Origin: Plantactinospora mayteni
Lineage (GTDB): Bacteria; Actinomycetota; Actinomycetes; Mycobacteriales; Micromonosporaceae
Direction: 5' to 3'
NCBI RefSeq assembly: GCF_016862935.1
Contig: NZ_BONX01000032.1
Location: 1-64,000 of the forward strand
DNA: 64,000 bases
The notes beneath the pieces are model-generated. The model saw nothing but the letters and a program-made list of their open reading frames with translations, made no database searches and had not been told where the DNA came from. Of this stretch, positions 52,997 through 61,585 are shown piece by piece; position 1 is the stretch's first letter, and each line of letters opens with the position of its first letter. Made by a program: the position numbers and the translations under genes.

Positions 52997-53581
52997 TCAC
53001 CAGTAGCGGCGTCTGGTACCCACCATGACCAGCCCGACGGCCGAGATGACCAGGCCGAGCAGGCCGGAGTACGCCAGTGAACGCTGATAGCCCGGCGGCG
53101 GTCCGTCGGTGGACAGTGGTGGCCCGGCCCGCTGTTCCTCGGCACCGTCCGGTTCTCGGTCCCGACCGGCCGGAGCCGGGTAGGCATCCTGGTTGTCGTC
53201 CGGTCCGGTGGCCGGATCGGTGGCCTGGTCGGCGGTGCCGACGGCGTCCGGTGTCTCCCGGGCGCTCTGCGCCGGCAACCGGTGCCACGGCCCGGTGCGG
53301 CGGCCCAGCCAGCCCCGCTCGGTGTCGGCGGGGGCTGCCGAGGTGGCCGCCCCGCCGTGCCCGGAGGGGTCGGCGGGGACGGCGGGCCCCCGGTCGGGTT
53401 CGGGACGCCCCGCCTCGGCCGGCGGCGTCGGGCTGGCGGCCGGGTGTCGTACGGACGCCGGGCGGCTGATGCCGGTGCCGCTCGCGCAGCCGGGCAGGCC
53501 GACGGTGATCAGGATCAGCAACACGCTGACCCGCATGCTCCGACACGTCGTCCGGTGTCGGTCGGAGGTCTCAACGGCCAT
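52997..53581 (-). CDS. Putative lipoprotein with a C-terminal membrane helix
   Basis: 194 residues. SVLLILITVGLPGCASG is a signal peptide with lipobox LPGC. The middle 120 residues are a disordered Pro/Ala/Asp/Gly region. A hydrophobic helix near the C terminus (SLAYSGLLGLVISAVGLVMVG) ends GTRRRYW. Both ends would therefore be held at the membrane with the linker outside. The ATG at 53581 has GGGAG six bases upstream; an internal ATG at 53536 starts directly at the signal core. No known family. Confidence 0.7.
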   Translation of the reverse strand: MAVETSDRHRTTCRSMRVSVLLILITVGLPGCASGTGISRPASVRHPAASPTPPAEAGRPEPDRGPAVPADPSGHGGAATSAAPADTERGWLGRRTGPWHRLPAQSARETPDAVGTADQATDPATGPDDNQDAYPAPAGRDREPDGAEEQRAGPPLSTDGPPPGYQRSLAYSGLLGLVISAVGLVMVGTRRRYW

Positions 53582-53697
53582 CGGCGGCTCCCAGGTGAGG
53601 GGCCCTCGACGACGTGCGGGTTGGTCAACCCGTGGGGTGGTACGCCCAGTCTAGGGCGGTGACCGGGGCGCCGCCCGGCGTTCGGCGGAGATGCGGC

Positions 53698-54087
53698 TCA
53701 GCCGACCCGGACCCGCGCGGCGAGCGTGCTGGAGTTGGTCCGGACGGGCCGCCGGGCCTGCGGGTAGTTGTGCCGCCCGGCGTTGGTCTGGAGCTGACGT
53801 AGCCCGTTGACCTGCACGAATATCGACCGTCGCTCGACCGCGTCGCCGCTCGGGTTGAGTTCGTAGCCGTCGAGCCAGACCCAGCCGTGGTAGGTCTGCC
53901 AGTCGTGCACCCGGATCACCCGGAAGTAGATCGGCTCGGCGAACTGGACGCTCGCCGCGCGGGTCACGTGGAGCACATCACCGGAACGGGGAAGGGGCAC
54001 ATCAGCTCCTGTCCGACTGGCGCCGGTCGGGTCCGGCGGGAGTGGCGGGCGGGGGTCTGGTGGATGGTCCTGAGCGGTTGAGGTCAC
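53698..54087 (-). CDS. Hypothetical protein
   Basis: 129 residues. After a 30-residue Pro-rich N terminus comes a conserved-looking beta domain: RSGDVLHVTRAASVQFAEPI, YFRVIRVHDWQTYHGWVWLD, GYELNPSGDAVERRSIFVQV and NGLRQLQT. It resembles a small cytoplasmic protein seen repeatedly in this bacterial group, but no function is known to me. The real start may be internal, near LPRSGDVL. GTG start at 54087. Confidence 0.62.
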   Translation of the reverse strand: MTSTAQDHPPDPRPPLPPDPTGASRTGADVPLPRSGDVLHVTRAASVQFAEPIYFRVIRVHDWQTYHGWVWLDGYELNPSGDAVERRSIFVQVNGLRQLQTNAGRHNYPQARRPVRTNSSTLAARVRVG

Positions 54088-54579
54088 ACCAGGGGCCGGT
54101 CGGAGTGGGGCGTCGGCCGGGGCGATGCGTCGTTGCCATCACATCGCCCCGGCCAACACCTGTCGACTCCGGGACGCGCCAGCCGCCGTAGCGGCCCTGG
54201 CATACAGCGGCGGGGGCTCTTACCCCGGAGCGGGGCTTCTCGCCGTACCGCCGGCACGACCGTCCCCACGGTCAGGCGAGAATGGGGGAGCATTGCGTCG
54301 CCTGACCAGAGGGGAACGCTGCGTAGCCCGAGCCATACGGACAGGGTGCATCAAGAACATGATCAATGCAAGTTGCAGTTTGCCCTTTGCTCCGGGATGG
54401 CGATAGTGGTCTGTACGGCGCTTGATGCGCCGCGCGTCGAACCGGCAGACTGGACCCGGTTTCGGCCCCTGCGGCCGACAGGGTCATCGCTCCATCCGCC
54501 GCGAATGATCCCCCGCCGGTTGGCGGTCGAAGGCGCGGCGGCAATCCGACTCCCTAATTGATCGTCCGGAGGTGACCCG
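54088..54579. other. Intergenic region before the second XRE/DUF397 pair
   Basis: No gene is supported. An AT-richer part at 54347-54395 contains TGCAT...ATGCA (inverted, 54348-54371) and the repeated GCAA-TTGC elements in ATGCAAGTTGCAGTTTGC, a possible regulator site about 200 bp before the XRE gene. CTAATTGATCG lies 25 bp before the start. Confidence 0.5.
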
Positions 54580-55461
54580 GTGACCGAGCGCCGGAGCCCG
54601 ACCATCCGCCGCCGCCGGCTCGGAGCCGAGCTGCGCCAGCGCCGGGAGAAGGCCGGAGTCACGATCGAGGCCGTCGCCGAGTTGCTGGAATGTTCCGCGT
54701 CCAAGGTGTCCCGGATCGAGACCGGCCACACCACGGCCACCGTCCGGGACGTCCGGGACATGCTCGGCATCTACGGCGTGACGGGCGCCGAGTGCGACGA
54801 GCTGATCCAGATCGCCCGAGAGGCCCGACAGAAGGGCTGGTGGCATCCGTACAGCCCGGTGCTCGCCGGGGCGTACGTCGGGATGGAGGCGGCTGCCGCC
54901 TCGATCCGGGCGTACGAGCAGCAGACCGTGCCGGGGCTGTTGCAGACCGAGGAGTACGCCCAGGCGATGATCCGGTCCGCCCGGCCGGACTGGGTCGCCG
55001 AGGAAGTCGACCAGCGGGTGCGTGTCCGGTTGGGCCGTCAGTCGTTACTTGACCCGGACGATCCGATCGATCTGTGGGTGGTGCTCGATGAGGCGGTGAT
55101 CAGCCGGCCGGTGGGCGGCGACGCGGTCATGCGGGCCCAGTTGGAGCGGCTGGTAGAGGCCGCTGACCTACCGAACGTCACGCTCCAGGTCCTGCCGTTC
55201 GACGCCGGTGCACACGCCGGCATGGACGGCACTTTCACCATCCTCGGCTTCCCCGAACCGGGCGATCCGGACGTGGTGTACGCCGAAAACGCCACGGGTG
55301 GGCTTTTTCTGGAGAAGCGGGATGAACTACAGAAGTACATATTTATCTTCGATCATATCCGCGCGGCAGCCCTACGCCCGGAGGAGTCCGTCGCGCTGAT
55401 TTCGAAGTTGGCAGAGGAGCCATTGTGGAAGTGGAGACAAAGGGGTACCGCGTCGACCTGA
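54580..55461 (+). CDS. XRE-family regulator with DUF5753 domain (second copy type)
   Basis: 293 residues. HTH at about 12-62 (LGAELRQRREKAGVTIEAVAELLECSASKVSRIETG in two parts). DUF5753 follows with VPGLLQTEEYAQAMIRS, RVRVRLGRQSLL, SRPVGGDAVMRAQLERL and the C-terminal FTILGFPEPGDPDVVYAEN. Only about one third identical in feel to the regulator at 15352, so it is not part of a recent duplication. GTG start with GGAGGTGACCCG upstream. It overlaps the DUF397 gene by 37 bases. Confidence 0.93.
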   Translation: MTERRSPTIRRRRLGAELRQRREKAGVTIEAVAELLECSASKVSRIETGHTTATVRDVRDMLGIYGVTGAECDELIQIAREARQKGWWHPYSPVLAGAYVGMEAAAASIRAYEQQTVPGLLQTEEYAQAMIRSARPDWVAEEVDQRVRVRLGRQSLLDPDDPIDLWVVLDEAVISRPVGGDAVMRAQLERLVEAADLPNVTLQVLPFDAGAHAGMDGTFTILGFPEPGDPDVVYAENATGGLFLEKRDELQKYIFIFDHIRAAALRPEESVALISKLAEEPLWKWRQRGTAST

Positions 55462-55652
55462 GCGGGGCAGCCTGGCACAAGAGTTCGCGTAGCGGACCCA
55501 ATTGTGACAACTGCGTCGAGGTGGCCTTCGCGGGCGGCGCGATCGCGGTACGCGACTCCAAGAACCCGACCGGGCCTGCCCTGATCTTCACGCCCGACGA
55601 GTGGGACGCGTTCGTCGGCGGTGCCAGGGACGGCGAATTCGACCTGACCTGA
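55425..55652 (+). CDS. DUF397 protein, partner of the second XRE regulator
   Basis: 75 residues. The family pattern is complete: VDLSGAAWHKSSRSGPNCDN, CVEVAFAGGAIAVRDSKNP, LIFTPDEWDAFVGGARDG. The GTG start lies inside the regulator gene after GAGGAGCC. A copy of the ~90-bp dispersed repeat begins 25 bp after its stop. Confidence 0.9.
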   Translation: MEVETKGYRVDLSGAAWHKSSRSGPNCDNCVEVAFAGGAIAVRDSKNPTGPALIFTPDEWDAFVGGARDGEFDLT

Positions 55653-55677
55653 CGGTCACGAGAACCGGCGACCAACC

Positions 55678-55769
55678 AACCTCTTTCAACTCCCCTTGCG
55701 GTCCGCACGTGGCCGCAGGTGAAAGTCGGGGCGTACGCGCCGCGTCGTTCAGGGTGAAGAGGGTTCAAC
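55678..55769 (-). repeat. Dispersed ~90-bp element with imperfect terminal inverted repeats, copy C (inverted)
   Basis: Plus strand begins AACCTCTTTCAACTCCCC and ends GGTGAAGAGGGTTCAAC, the reverse orientation of copies A and B. Shared blocks are CCTTGCGGTCCGC and GGCCGCAGG-type cores. The flanks 55770-56021 contain Pro/Gly-rich GACCCGTGACC-type short repeats and no gene. Confidence 0.7.
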
Positions 55770-56021
55770 CCAGCGCGGTCACCCGGTCAGCGCCGAAGCT
55801 GTCCGGATGGCCGCGCTGGCTGCGTTCCCGGCCCGGTGCACTGCGCCGAACCGGCGACCCGTGACCGGGTGGCCGGTGAGCAGGGACCCGTGACCCGTGA
55901 GCGGTCGGCGGAACCGGTGAGCCGTCGCCAGGGACCGGCCGGGTCGTTGTACCAGACGGCGGGAGTCGGCATGACCGACCGCCGCAGGGGGTTCGCAAAC
56001 CGAGCGAGGCAGGCGAGACGG

Positions 56022-56462
56022 ATGACGATCGGGTCGGAGAATCTGGGCAACGGTTCGGCCAAGCCGGAACGGTTCGGCGGCAAGTACCGGGGCGCCCGCC
56101 GGGACACCAGCACCACCGTGGAGGACGTGCCGGTCGACACCGACCTCGGGCCGTCTGAGGGCGTACCGGCGGAGCGGGTCGCCGAGCTGGGTGCCGGCCT
56201 GACGTCGGCGAGTCCGCCGGAGCGTACGCCGACGCTCCCGTCGCTGGACATGGGTGGACTGACCGAGCCGGTCTTCCCGCCGGCCGGCTGGCCGGACGTG
56301 CCGACCGAGCCGCTCGTCGACCATCCACTGTTGCGTGGACTGCTGCTGGAGCTGCCGCCGAAGGGCAGTGTCCCCGGCTCGCTCTGGCTCGACCGCTGGT
56401 TCGAGGCCGCCCGGGCGATCCTCGAACTGCTATACGTGCAGGACGCCAGCCGTACGCGATGA
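56022..56462 (+). CDS. Hypothetical protein
   Basis: 146 residues from the ATG after GGCGAGACGG; an in-frame ATG at 55971 with GGGAG before it is equally possible. The N-terminal two thirds are polar and disordered (KPERFGGKYRGARRDTSTTV). The C-terminal 45 residues look folded and helical: LVDHPLLRGLLLELPPKGS and SLWLDRWFEAARAILELLYV. No family is recognised. Its end overlaps the convergent membrane protein gene by 33 bases. Confidence 0.55.
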   Translation: MTIGSENLGNGSAKPERFGGKYRGARRDTSTTVEDVPVDTDLGPSEGVPAERVAELGAGLTSASPPERTPTLPSLDMGGLTEPVFPPAGWPDVPTEPLVDHPLLRGLLLELPPKGSVPGSLWLDRWFEAARAILELLYVQDASRTR

Positions 56463-57029
56463 GCGCGACCGTACGGTGATCGCCCGCTCCACCAGCCGGC
56501 TGTGCCGCAGCGCGTGCCGTACCCCGATGGTGCCGACGACGAGTACCGCCGCGGTGAGCACCACCCCGATCATGCCCGGACTGGTCAGCGGCACCAGACC
56601 GGTGGCGGTGACCAGCGCCGGCAGCATGACCAGGCCGGTCACCTGCACCGGCAACGCGATCATCGGATGAGCGGCGGCGGCGCGCAGCGCGGGCGGGGCC
56701 GGGGTCTCCGGCGCCGAGGCGAAGGCGCCGGCACCGATCCAGAGCTGCCGTAGCCGGCGTACGGTCACCGCCGCGACGACCGCCGCGGGCACCGCCGGCA
56801 GCGCGAGCCCGACCGCGGTCCGGTCGGCGAGCGTCGGCTCCGCCTCGACCAGACCGGCCAGCAGTACCCCGGCCAGCCCGGCCAGGCCGGACCCGACCAG
56901 CGCGAGCAGCACTCCGGTACGCTGACGCAGCGGTCGCGCGGCCGGTAGCCGCGGCAACCCCTCGACGACGAGACCGGCCGCGAGCCAGACGGTGGCGATC
57001 GCGAGCAGGATGGCGAGGTCGGTGTCCAT
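56430..57029 (-). CDS. Four- to five-helix membrane protein
   Basis: 199 residues. Hydrophobic helices: LAILLAIATVWLAAGLVV (about 5-22), GVLLALVGSGLAGLAGVLLA, AVGLALPAVPAAVVAAVTV, LPVQVTGLVMLPALVTATG and GVVLTAAVLVVGTIGV. The C terminus is Arg-rich. No family or function is recognised. Its promoter region lies about 245 bp from the divergent subtilase start. Confidence 0.68.
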   Translation of the reverse strand: MDTDLAILLAIATVWLAAGLVVEGLPRLPAARPLRQRTGVLLALVGSGLAGLAGVLLAGLVEAEPTLADRTAVGLALPAVPAAVVAAVTVRRLRQLWIGAGAFASAPETPAPPALRAAAAHPMIALPVQVTGLVMLPALVTATGLVPLTSPGMIGVVLTAAVLVVGTIGVRHALRHSRLVERAITVRSRSSRTAGVLHV

Positions 57030-57274
57030 GCCAACAGCCTTGCCCGATTTCCGGCCGGGCGAATCCGGGCCCGCCCCCACCGATTCCCGGAGAATGCACC
57101 CGTAGGGGTGCGTGCCGGCGGCCCAACGCAGAGACAGTCATCTTTCCATAGAGATAGAACGTTCGGGATCTACTGTTTCGCAAAGGTTCTGACTAGTGTC
57201 AGCTCGATCGGTCGTACTGACCCGTCACTCAACGGGACGGGTGGTCGTGTACCGATCGGAGGGGAGGAGGGGAG

Positions 57275-59143
57275 ATGAGTCTCCCTCGTAGGTCCGTTGT
57301 CGTCGGAGTGTCCACTCTGGCCATGATCGCCGCTGCCGCCCTGCCGGCCGCCGCGGCTCCACCGGAAGCACCTGTCCGGGGCGTCGGCAGCCCGAACGCC
57401 GTCGCCGACAGCTACATCGTGGTGTTCAAGGACACCTCGGTCGCCCGGGCCAACGTGTCGACGACGGCCCGGGGCCTGATCGGCAAGCACGGCGGCAAGG
57501 TGGGCCGCACCTACAGCGCCGCGTTGCGGGGCTTCGAGGTCAGCGTGTCCGGGCAGGCCGCGCGGCGGATCGCCGCCGACCCGAGCGTGGCGTACGTCCA
57601 GCAGAACCAGACGTTCCAGGTCACCGGCACCCAGCCGAACCCCCCGTCCTGGGGCCTCGATCGGATCGACCAGCGGAACCTGCCGCTGAACAGCTCGTAC
57701 ACCTACCCGAACACGGCGTCGAACGTGAACGCGTACGTCATCGACACCGGTATCCGGTTCAGCCACAGCGACTTCGGTGGCCGGGCGGTGAGCGGGTTCG
57801 ACGCGATCGACGGCGGTACCGCCGACGACTGCCACGGGCACGGCACGCACGTCGCCGGCACGGTCGCCGGCACGTCGTACGGGGTCGCGAAGGGCCCACG
57901 GGTCTACGGCGTACGGGTGCTGAACTGCTCCGGCAGCGGCACCACCGCCCAGGTGGTCGCCGGGATGGACTGGGTCACCGCGAACGCGGTACGCCCGGCG
58001 GTGGCCAACATGAGCCTCGGCGGCGGCGCGGACAGCGCGATCGACACCGCGGTCAACAACTCCATCAACGCCGGCATCACCTATGTGGTGGCGGCCGGCA
58101 ACGGGAACTCGCTGGGCGTGCGGCAGGACGCCTGCAACTACTCCCCGGCCCGGGTGCCAAACGCCATCACGGTCGGCGCGACCCAGAACAACGACGCGGC
58201 GGCGAGCTTCTCCAACTTCGGCACCTGCGTCGACATCCTGGCGCCGGGCGTCGGCATCACCTCCGCCTGGTCCACCAGCGACACCGCCACCAACACCATC
58301 AGTGGTACCTCGATGGCCTCGCCGCATGTGGCCGGCGCGGCGGCGCTCGTGCTCTCCGCCAACCCGACCTGGTCGCCGCAGCAGGTCCGCGACTACCTGG
58401 TCAACAACTCCACCCCCAACGTGGTGACCAACCCCGGCACCGGTACCCCGAACCGGCTGCTCTACGTGGTCAACGACACCCCGGTCAACGACTTCTCGGT
58501 CTCGGTCTCGCCGGGCGCCGGGTCGACGACGCCGGGCGGCTCGGTGTCGGCCACCGTCAGCACCGCCACCACGGCCGGTGCGGCGCAGTCGGTGACGCTC
58601 TCGGCGAGCGGCCTGCCGAGCGGCGCCACCGCCACGTTCAGCCCGGCCACGGTCACCTCGGGCGGCTCGTCCGCGCTGACCATCGCCACCACCGGCAGCA
58701 CCACGCCCGGGACGTACCCGTTGACCATCACCGGCACCGGGGCGTCGGCCACCCGCTCCACCCCCTACACGCTGACGGTGACCGGTACCAGCACCGGCTG
58801 CACGGGCAGCAACACGACCGACGTGGCCATCCCGGACACCAACGTCAACGTGGTCAGCGGGATCACCCTCTCCGGCTGCAACCGGAACGCCTCCAACACG
58901 TCCACGGTGGCCGTGGACATCGTGCACACCTACCGGGGTGACCTGGTCATCGACCTGATCGCTCCGGACGGCAGCGCCTACCGGCTGAAGAACAGCAGCA
59001 TCTTCGACAGTGCCGACAACGTGAACGCGACGTACACCGTCAACCTCTCCTCGGAGCCCGGCAACGGTCTCTGGCGGTTGCAGGTGCGGGACGTCTACTC
59101 CGGGGACACCGGCTACATCAACGCCTGGACCCTGACCCTGTAG
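57275..59143 (+). CDS. Secreted subtilisin-like serine protease with P/proprotein-convertase domain
   Basis: 622 residues. Signal peptide (residues 1-28), inhibitor I9 propeptide (about 45-118: [13 protein letters not shown]), S8 catalytic domain (about 125-400) with D157 ([12 protein letters not shown]), H189 (GHGTHVAGT) and S346 ([12 protein letters not shown]), a Thr/Ser/Gly-rich immunoglobulin-like linker (about 405-510), then a P-domain-like C terminus ([43 protein letters not shown]). It is exported, self-processed and probably degrades environmental protein. The ATG follows GGAGGAGGGGAG. Confidence 0.95.
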   Translation: MSLPRRSVVVGVSTLAMIAAAALPAAAAPPEAPVRGVGSPNAVADSYIVVFKDTSVARANVSTTARGLIGKHGGKVGRTYSAALRGFEVSVSGQAARRIAADPSVAYVQQNQTFQVTGTQPNPPSWGLDRIDQRNLPLNSSYTYPNTASNVNAYVIDTGIRFSHSDFGGRAVSGFDAIDGGTADDCHGHGTHVAGTVAGTSYGVAKGPRVYGVRVLNCSGSGTTAQVVAGMDWVTANAVRPAVANMSLGGGADSAIDTAVNNSINAGITYVVAAGNGNSLGVRQDACNYSPARVPNAITVGATQNNDAAASFSNFGTCVDILAPGVGITSAWSTSDTATNTISGTSMASPHVAGAAALVLSANPTWSPQQVRDYLVNNSTPNVVTNPGTGTPNRLLYVVNDTPVNDFSVSVSPGAGSTTPGGSVSATVSTATTAGAAQSVTLSASGLPSGATATFSPATVTSGGSSALTIATTGSTTPGTYPLTITGTGASATRSTPYTLTVTGTSTGCTGSNTTDVAIPDTNVNVVSGITLSGCNRNASNTSTVAVDIVHTYRGDLVIDLIAPDGSAYRLKNSSIFDSADNVNATYTVNLSSEPGNGLWRLQVRDVYSGDTGYINAWTLTL

Positions 59144-59162
59144 TGCGCTGACGCCGCAGCGA

Positions 59163-59195
59163 GCGGGCCCCTTCCCCACCCGGGAAGGGGCCCGC
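59163..59195. terminator. Perfect bidirectional hairpin terminator
   Basis: GCGGGCCCCTTCCC and GGGAAGGGGCCCGC form a 14-bp perfect stem with a five-base loop, between the convergent subtilase and SDR genes. Confidence 0.9.
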
Positions 59196-59212
59196 TTCGT
59201 CGTCTCGGTGAA

Positions 59213-59992
59213 CTAGAGGGTACGCAGGTGGAAGCCGCCGTCCACGTCGATCACCTGACCGGTGCTGAACGGCAGCAGGTCGGTGGCGACCGCCACGACG
59301 GCCCGGCCGACGTCGTCCGGCTGCCCCCAGCGCCGGATCGGGGTCAGGCCCTGGTTGAAGATCAGATCGTCGTACCGGGCCTTGACCGGGCCGGTCATGT
59401 CGGTCTCGACGATGCCGGGCCGGATTTCGTAGACGTTGATCCCGTGCTCGGCGAGCCGGGCGGCGTAGAGCTGGGCGGTCATCGCCAGCCCGGCCTTGGT
59501 GACGCAGTAGTCGCCCCGGTTGACGCTGGCCGTGTAGGCGCTGATCGACGAGATCACCACGATCTTCGGCCGTTCGACCCGCCCGGCGGCCTGCTGCGCG
59601 ACCATCGTGTTGGCGACGAGCTGGATCAGGAAGTACGGCCCCTTGAGGTTGATGTCGACCAGCCGGTCGAAGGACTCCTCGCCGGCCTCCAGCAGGTCCG
59701 CCCGGACGCTCGGTGCCACCCCGGCGTTGCTGACCAGCAGGTCGATCCGGCCGAACGCCGCCGTCGTCTCGTCGACCAGGTGCCGCCGGTCGTCGGCCCG
59801 GGACACGTCGGCCCGGACCAGGTGCGCCCGGCCGCCCCGCGCCTCGACCTCCTTGCCGACCTCCGCCGCCGCGTCGGCGTTGCTGGCGTAGTTGACCACC
59901 ACGTCGTACCCGGCGCCGGCCAGCGCCAGCACCACGCCCCGACCGATCCCGCGCGACCCACCGGTCACCACCGCCACCGGACGGCCGCTCAT
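59213..59992 (-). CDS. SDR-family oxidoreductase
   Basis: 259 residues of a classical short-chain dehydrogenase: cofactor loop [21 protein letters not shown] in [10 protein letters not shown], catalytic Ser-Tyr-Lys in SSISAY...DYCVTKAG, and [15 protein letters not shown]. Often annotated 3-ketoacyl-ACP reductase; here it is the third frame in an operon with a GH88 glycuronyl hydrolase, so it may reduce a sugar acid or ketouronate. Its ATG overlaps the stop of a 27-residue ORF (ATGA). Confidence 0.92.
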   Translation of the reverse strand: MSGRPVAVVTGGSRGIGRGVVLALAGAGYDVVVNYASNADAAAEVGKEVEARGGRAHLVRADVSRADDRRHLVDETTAAFGRIDLLVSNAGVAPSVRADLLEAGEESFDRLVDINLKGPYFLIQLVANTMVAQQAAGRVERPKIVVISSISAYTASVNRGDYCVTKAGLAMTAQLYAARLAEHGINVYEIRPGIVETDMTGPVKARYDDLIFNQGLTPIRRWGQPDDVGRAVVAVATDLLPFSTGQVIDVDGGFHLRTL

Positions 59993-60072
59993 GCCGCCCC
60001 TCCGCTGCGCTCCGGGGCGTCATGAGGCTCATTGGCACTGAGCTGGCTGATTCGCTCGCTCCGCTCGCTCAT
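59989..60072 (-). CDS. 27-residue ORF bridging the GH88 and SDR genes
   Basis: The peptide starts [10 protein letters not shown] and ends RSGGAA. Its ATG overlaps the GH88 stop (ATGA) and its TGA overlaps the SDR start (ATGA), so it exactly tiles the gap. The DNA repeats GAGCG, GCGCTCC and CGGAGCGAGCG-type blocks; MSERSER-type starts are frequent in actinomycete genomes, so it may derive from a dispersed repeat. It could serve to couple translation. Not known to be expressed. Confidence 0.5.
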   Translation of the reverse strand: MSERSERISQLSANEPHDAPERSGGAA

Positions 60073-61463
60073 GCGGTCACCGCCGACGGGCCGAAGAAGG
60101 TGTAGTACGGCTCGTCCCGGGCGACGCGCTGGAGATAGAGGGCCAGTTCCCGGGCGTGGTAGTCGCCCCACATGCTCGACTCGCCGTTCGGCACCCGCTG
60201 CCCGGCCGGTACGTGGTCCCAGCCATTCGGCCGGTGGTAGACCGAGTGCAGCAGCAGACCCTGGTGCCGGACGTCGATGCTCAGGTACGGCTCGCCGAAG
60301 AGCGTGTCGGCGACGGTCAGCCCGGCCTGCCAGTATTTCCGGCCCTGCTCGGTCCGGCCGGCCCGGTCCAGATAGCGGCCCAGCCGGAGCAGCCCCTGCG
60401 CCCCGATCGCCGCAGCCGAGGAGTCCACCGGCTCGTGCGCGTTGTACGGGTCGGCCGGCCGGTCCAGGTAGTCGCCGAGCCGCACCAGCCCGGGCGCACC
60501 GGTGTCCCAGTACGGCACGCCGTCGGTGGGGGTGTGCGCGAGGTAGAAGTCGCAGGTGGCGGTGGCGGCCCGGAGCAGTGTCGCCTCGATCTCGGCCCGG
60601 CCGCCGTACGGGGTCAGTTCGTCGTCGGAGAGGACGGCGAGGAACTCCAACTGCTCCGGGAAGCCGAGCATGGCCCAGGCCAGCCCACGGGTCCAGGTGC
60701 TGAACGGCGAGTACCCCTGCTGGGTGCTGGGGCAGCGGTAGCTGCCGTCGTTCACGTTGAAGATCGACTCGTGCGCGGTCCGCCCGGGGATGTCGTAGCT
60801 GTCCCGGCCCTCGCCGTAGTAGACGTTCCACCGGGCGGTGTTGCCGGCGTGCTCGACCAGCCGGCGCAGCAGCGAGATCCGTTCGTCCCGCTCGCCCATC
60901 AGCACGTGCCCGAGCAGGTGCGACACGGCGAGCGCCCGGCAGGACCGGATGGTGTCGACGAAGAGCGACTGCGGCCCGTTGAACGAGTAGACGTAGCCGG
61001 TGCCGTCCGCCGTGGTCTTCCAGCGGGCCGCCTGCACCGCACCGGTCAGCTTGAGCGCCAACTCGTAGAAGTCCCGCTCGGCCCGGTCGGCCGGGATCCG
61101 CCCCTCGTTCATCAGCCGCCACAGGTTCCCGTACGTGCTGACGTTGTTGAACCCGTGGTCGTGTACCCCGATGTGGCTGACGTGGCTGGCCATCACCGCC
61201 ACGGTCTGCTCCCGCCCGGAGTCGAGGAACCGCCGCTCGTCGGTGGCGTCGAACTGGAGCAGCGCGGCACCGTACTGGAAGCCCTGGGTCCACTCGGTCC
61301 AGCCCCGCGCGGTGTACTGCCCGTCGACGGTGAAGACCGGCGAGGCGGCGCCGGGCGGGCAGGTCTTCTCGATCGAGTCGATCTTCTGGGCGGAAACCTC
61401 CCAGAGTCGGTCGAGCTTGGGTCGCAGCGCGGACGGGGTCAGGCCGTGGTCGATCCTCATCAT
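60069..61463 (-). CDS. Glycoside hydrolase family 88-like unsaturated glucuronyl hydrolase
   Basis: 464 residues, (alpha/alpha)6-barrel style. HDHGFNNVSTYGNLW carries one of the expected acidic residues, RGWTEWTQGFQYG, STWTRGLAWAMLGFPE and PVDSSAAAIGAQGLLRLG match the GH88/105 pattern. It hydrates the double bond of unsaturated uronic acids cut from pectin-like or glycosaminoglycan polymers by lyases. No signal peptide, so it acts on imported oligosaccharides. Leaderless start: TATGCT lies six bases before ATG. Followed by a tiled ORF and an SDR gene. Confidence 0.88.
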   Translation of the reverse strand: MMRIDHGLTPSALRPKLDRLWEVSAQKIDSIEKTCPPGAASPVFTVDGQYTARGWTEWTQGFQYGAALLQFDATDERRFLDSGREQTVAVMASHVSHIGVHDHGFNNVSTYGNLWRLMNEGRIPADRAERDFYELALKLTGAVQAARWKTTADGTGYVYSFNGPQSLFVDTIRSCRALAVSHLLGHVLMGERDERISLLRRLVEHAGNTARWNVYYGEGRDSYDIPGRTAHESIFNVNDGSYRCPSTQQGYSPFSTWTRGLAWAMLGFPEQLEFLAVLSDDELTPYGGRAEIEATLLRAATATCDFYLAHTPTDGVPYWDTGAPGLVRLGDYLDRPADPYNAHEPVDSSAAAIGAQGLLRLGRYLDRAGRTEQGRKYWQAGLTVADTLFGEPYLSIDVRHQGLLLHSVYHRPNGWDHVPAGQRVPNGESSMWGDYHARELALYLQRVARDEPYYTFFGPSAVTA

Positions 61464-61469
61464 CGGCCC

Positions 61470-61489
61470 AGCATAGGAAAGCGCTATCC
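61470..61489 (-). promoter_or_regulatory. -10 element and LacI-type operator of the GH88 operon
   Basis: On the minus strand TATGCT (61475-61470) sits six bases before the ATG. Directly upstream lies GGAAAGCGCTATCC (61476-61489 on the plus strand), a palindrome around AGCGCT typical of LacI-family repressors. No LacI gene is in the window. Confidence 0.65.
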
Positions 61490-61585
61490 CCTCCGACAGA
61501 GGGCATCTGACAGAGGGCAGTCGTGCGGACCGGACCGGTCCCGGGGCGCCCGCCGGCCGACGCCGGACGCCCCGGACCAGGTCGG

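Noticed and set aside
55750-55769. tRNA-like GGTTCAACC loop
   Set aside because: No acceptor or anticodon stem can be built; it is the end of the dispersed repeat.
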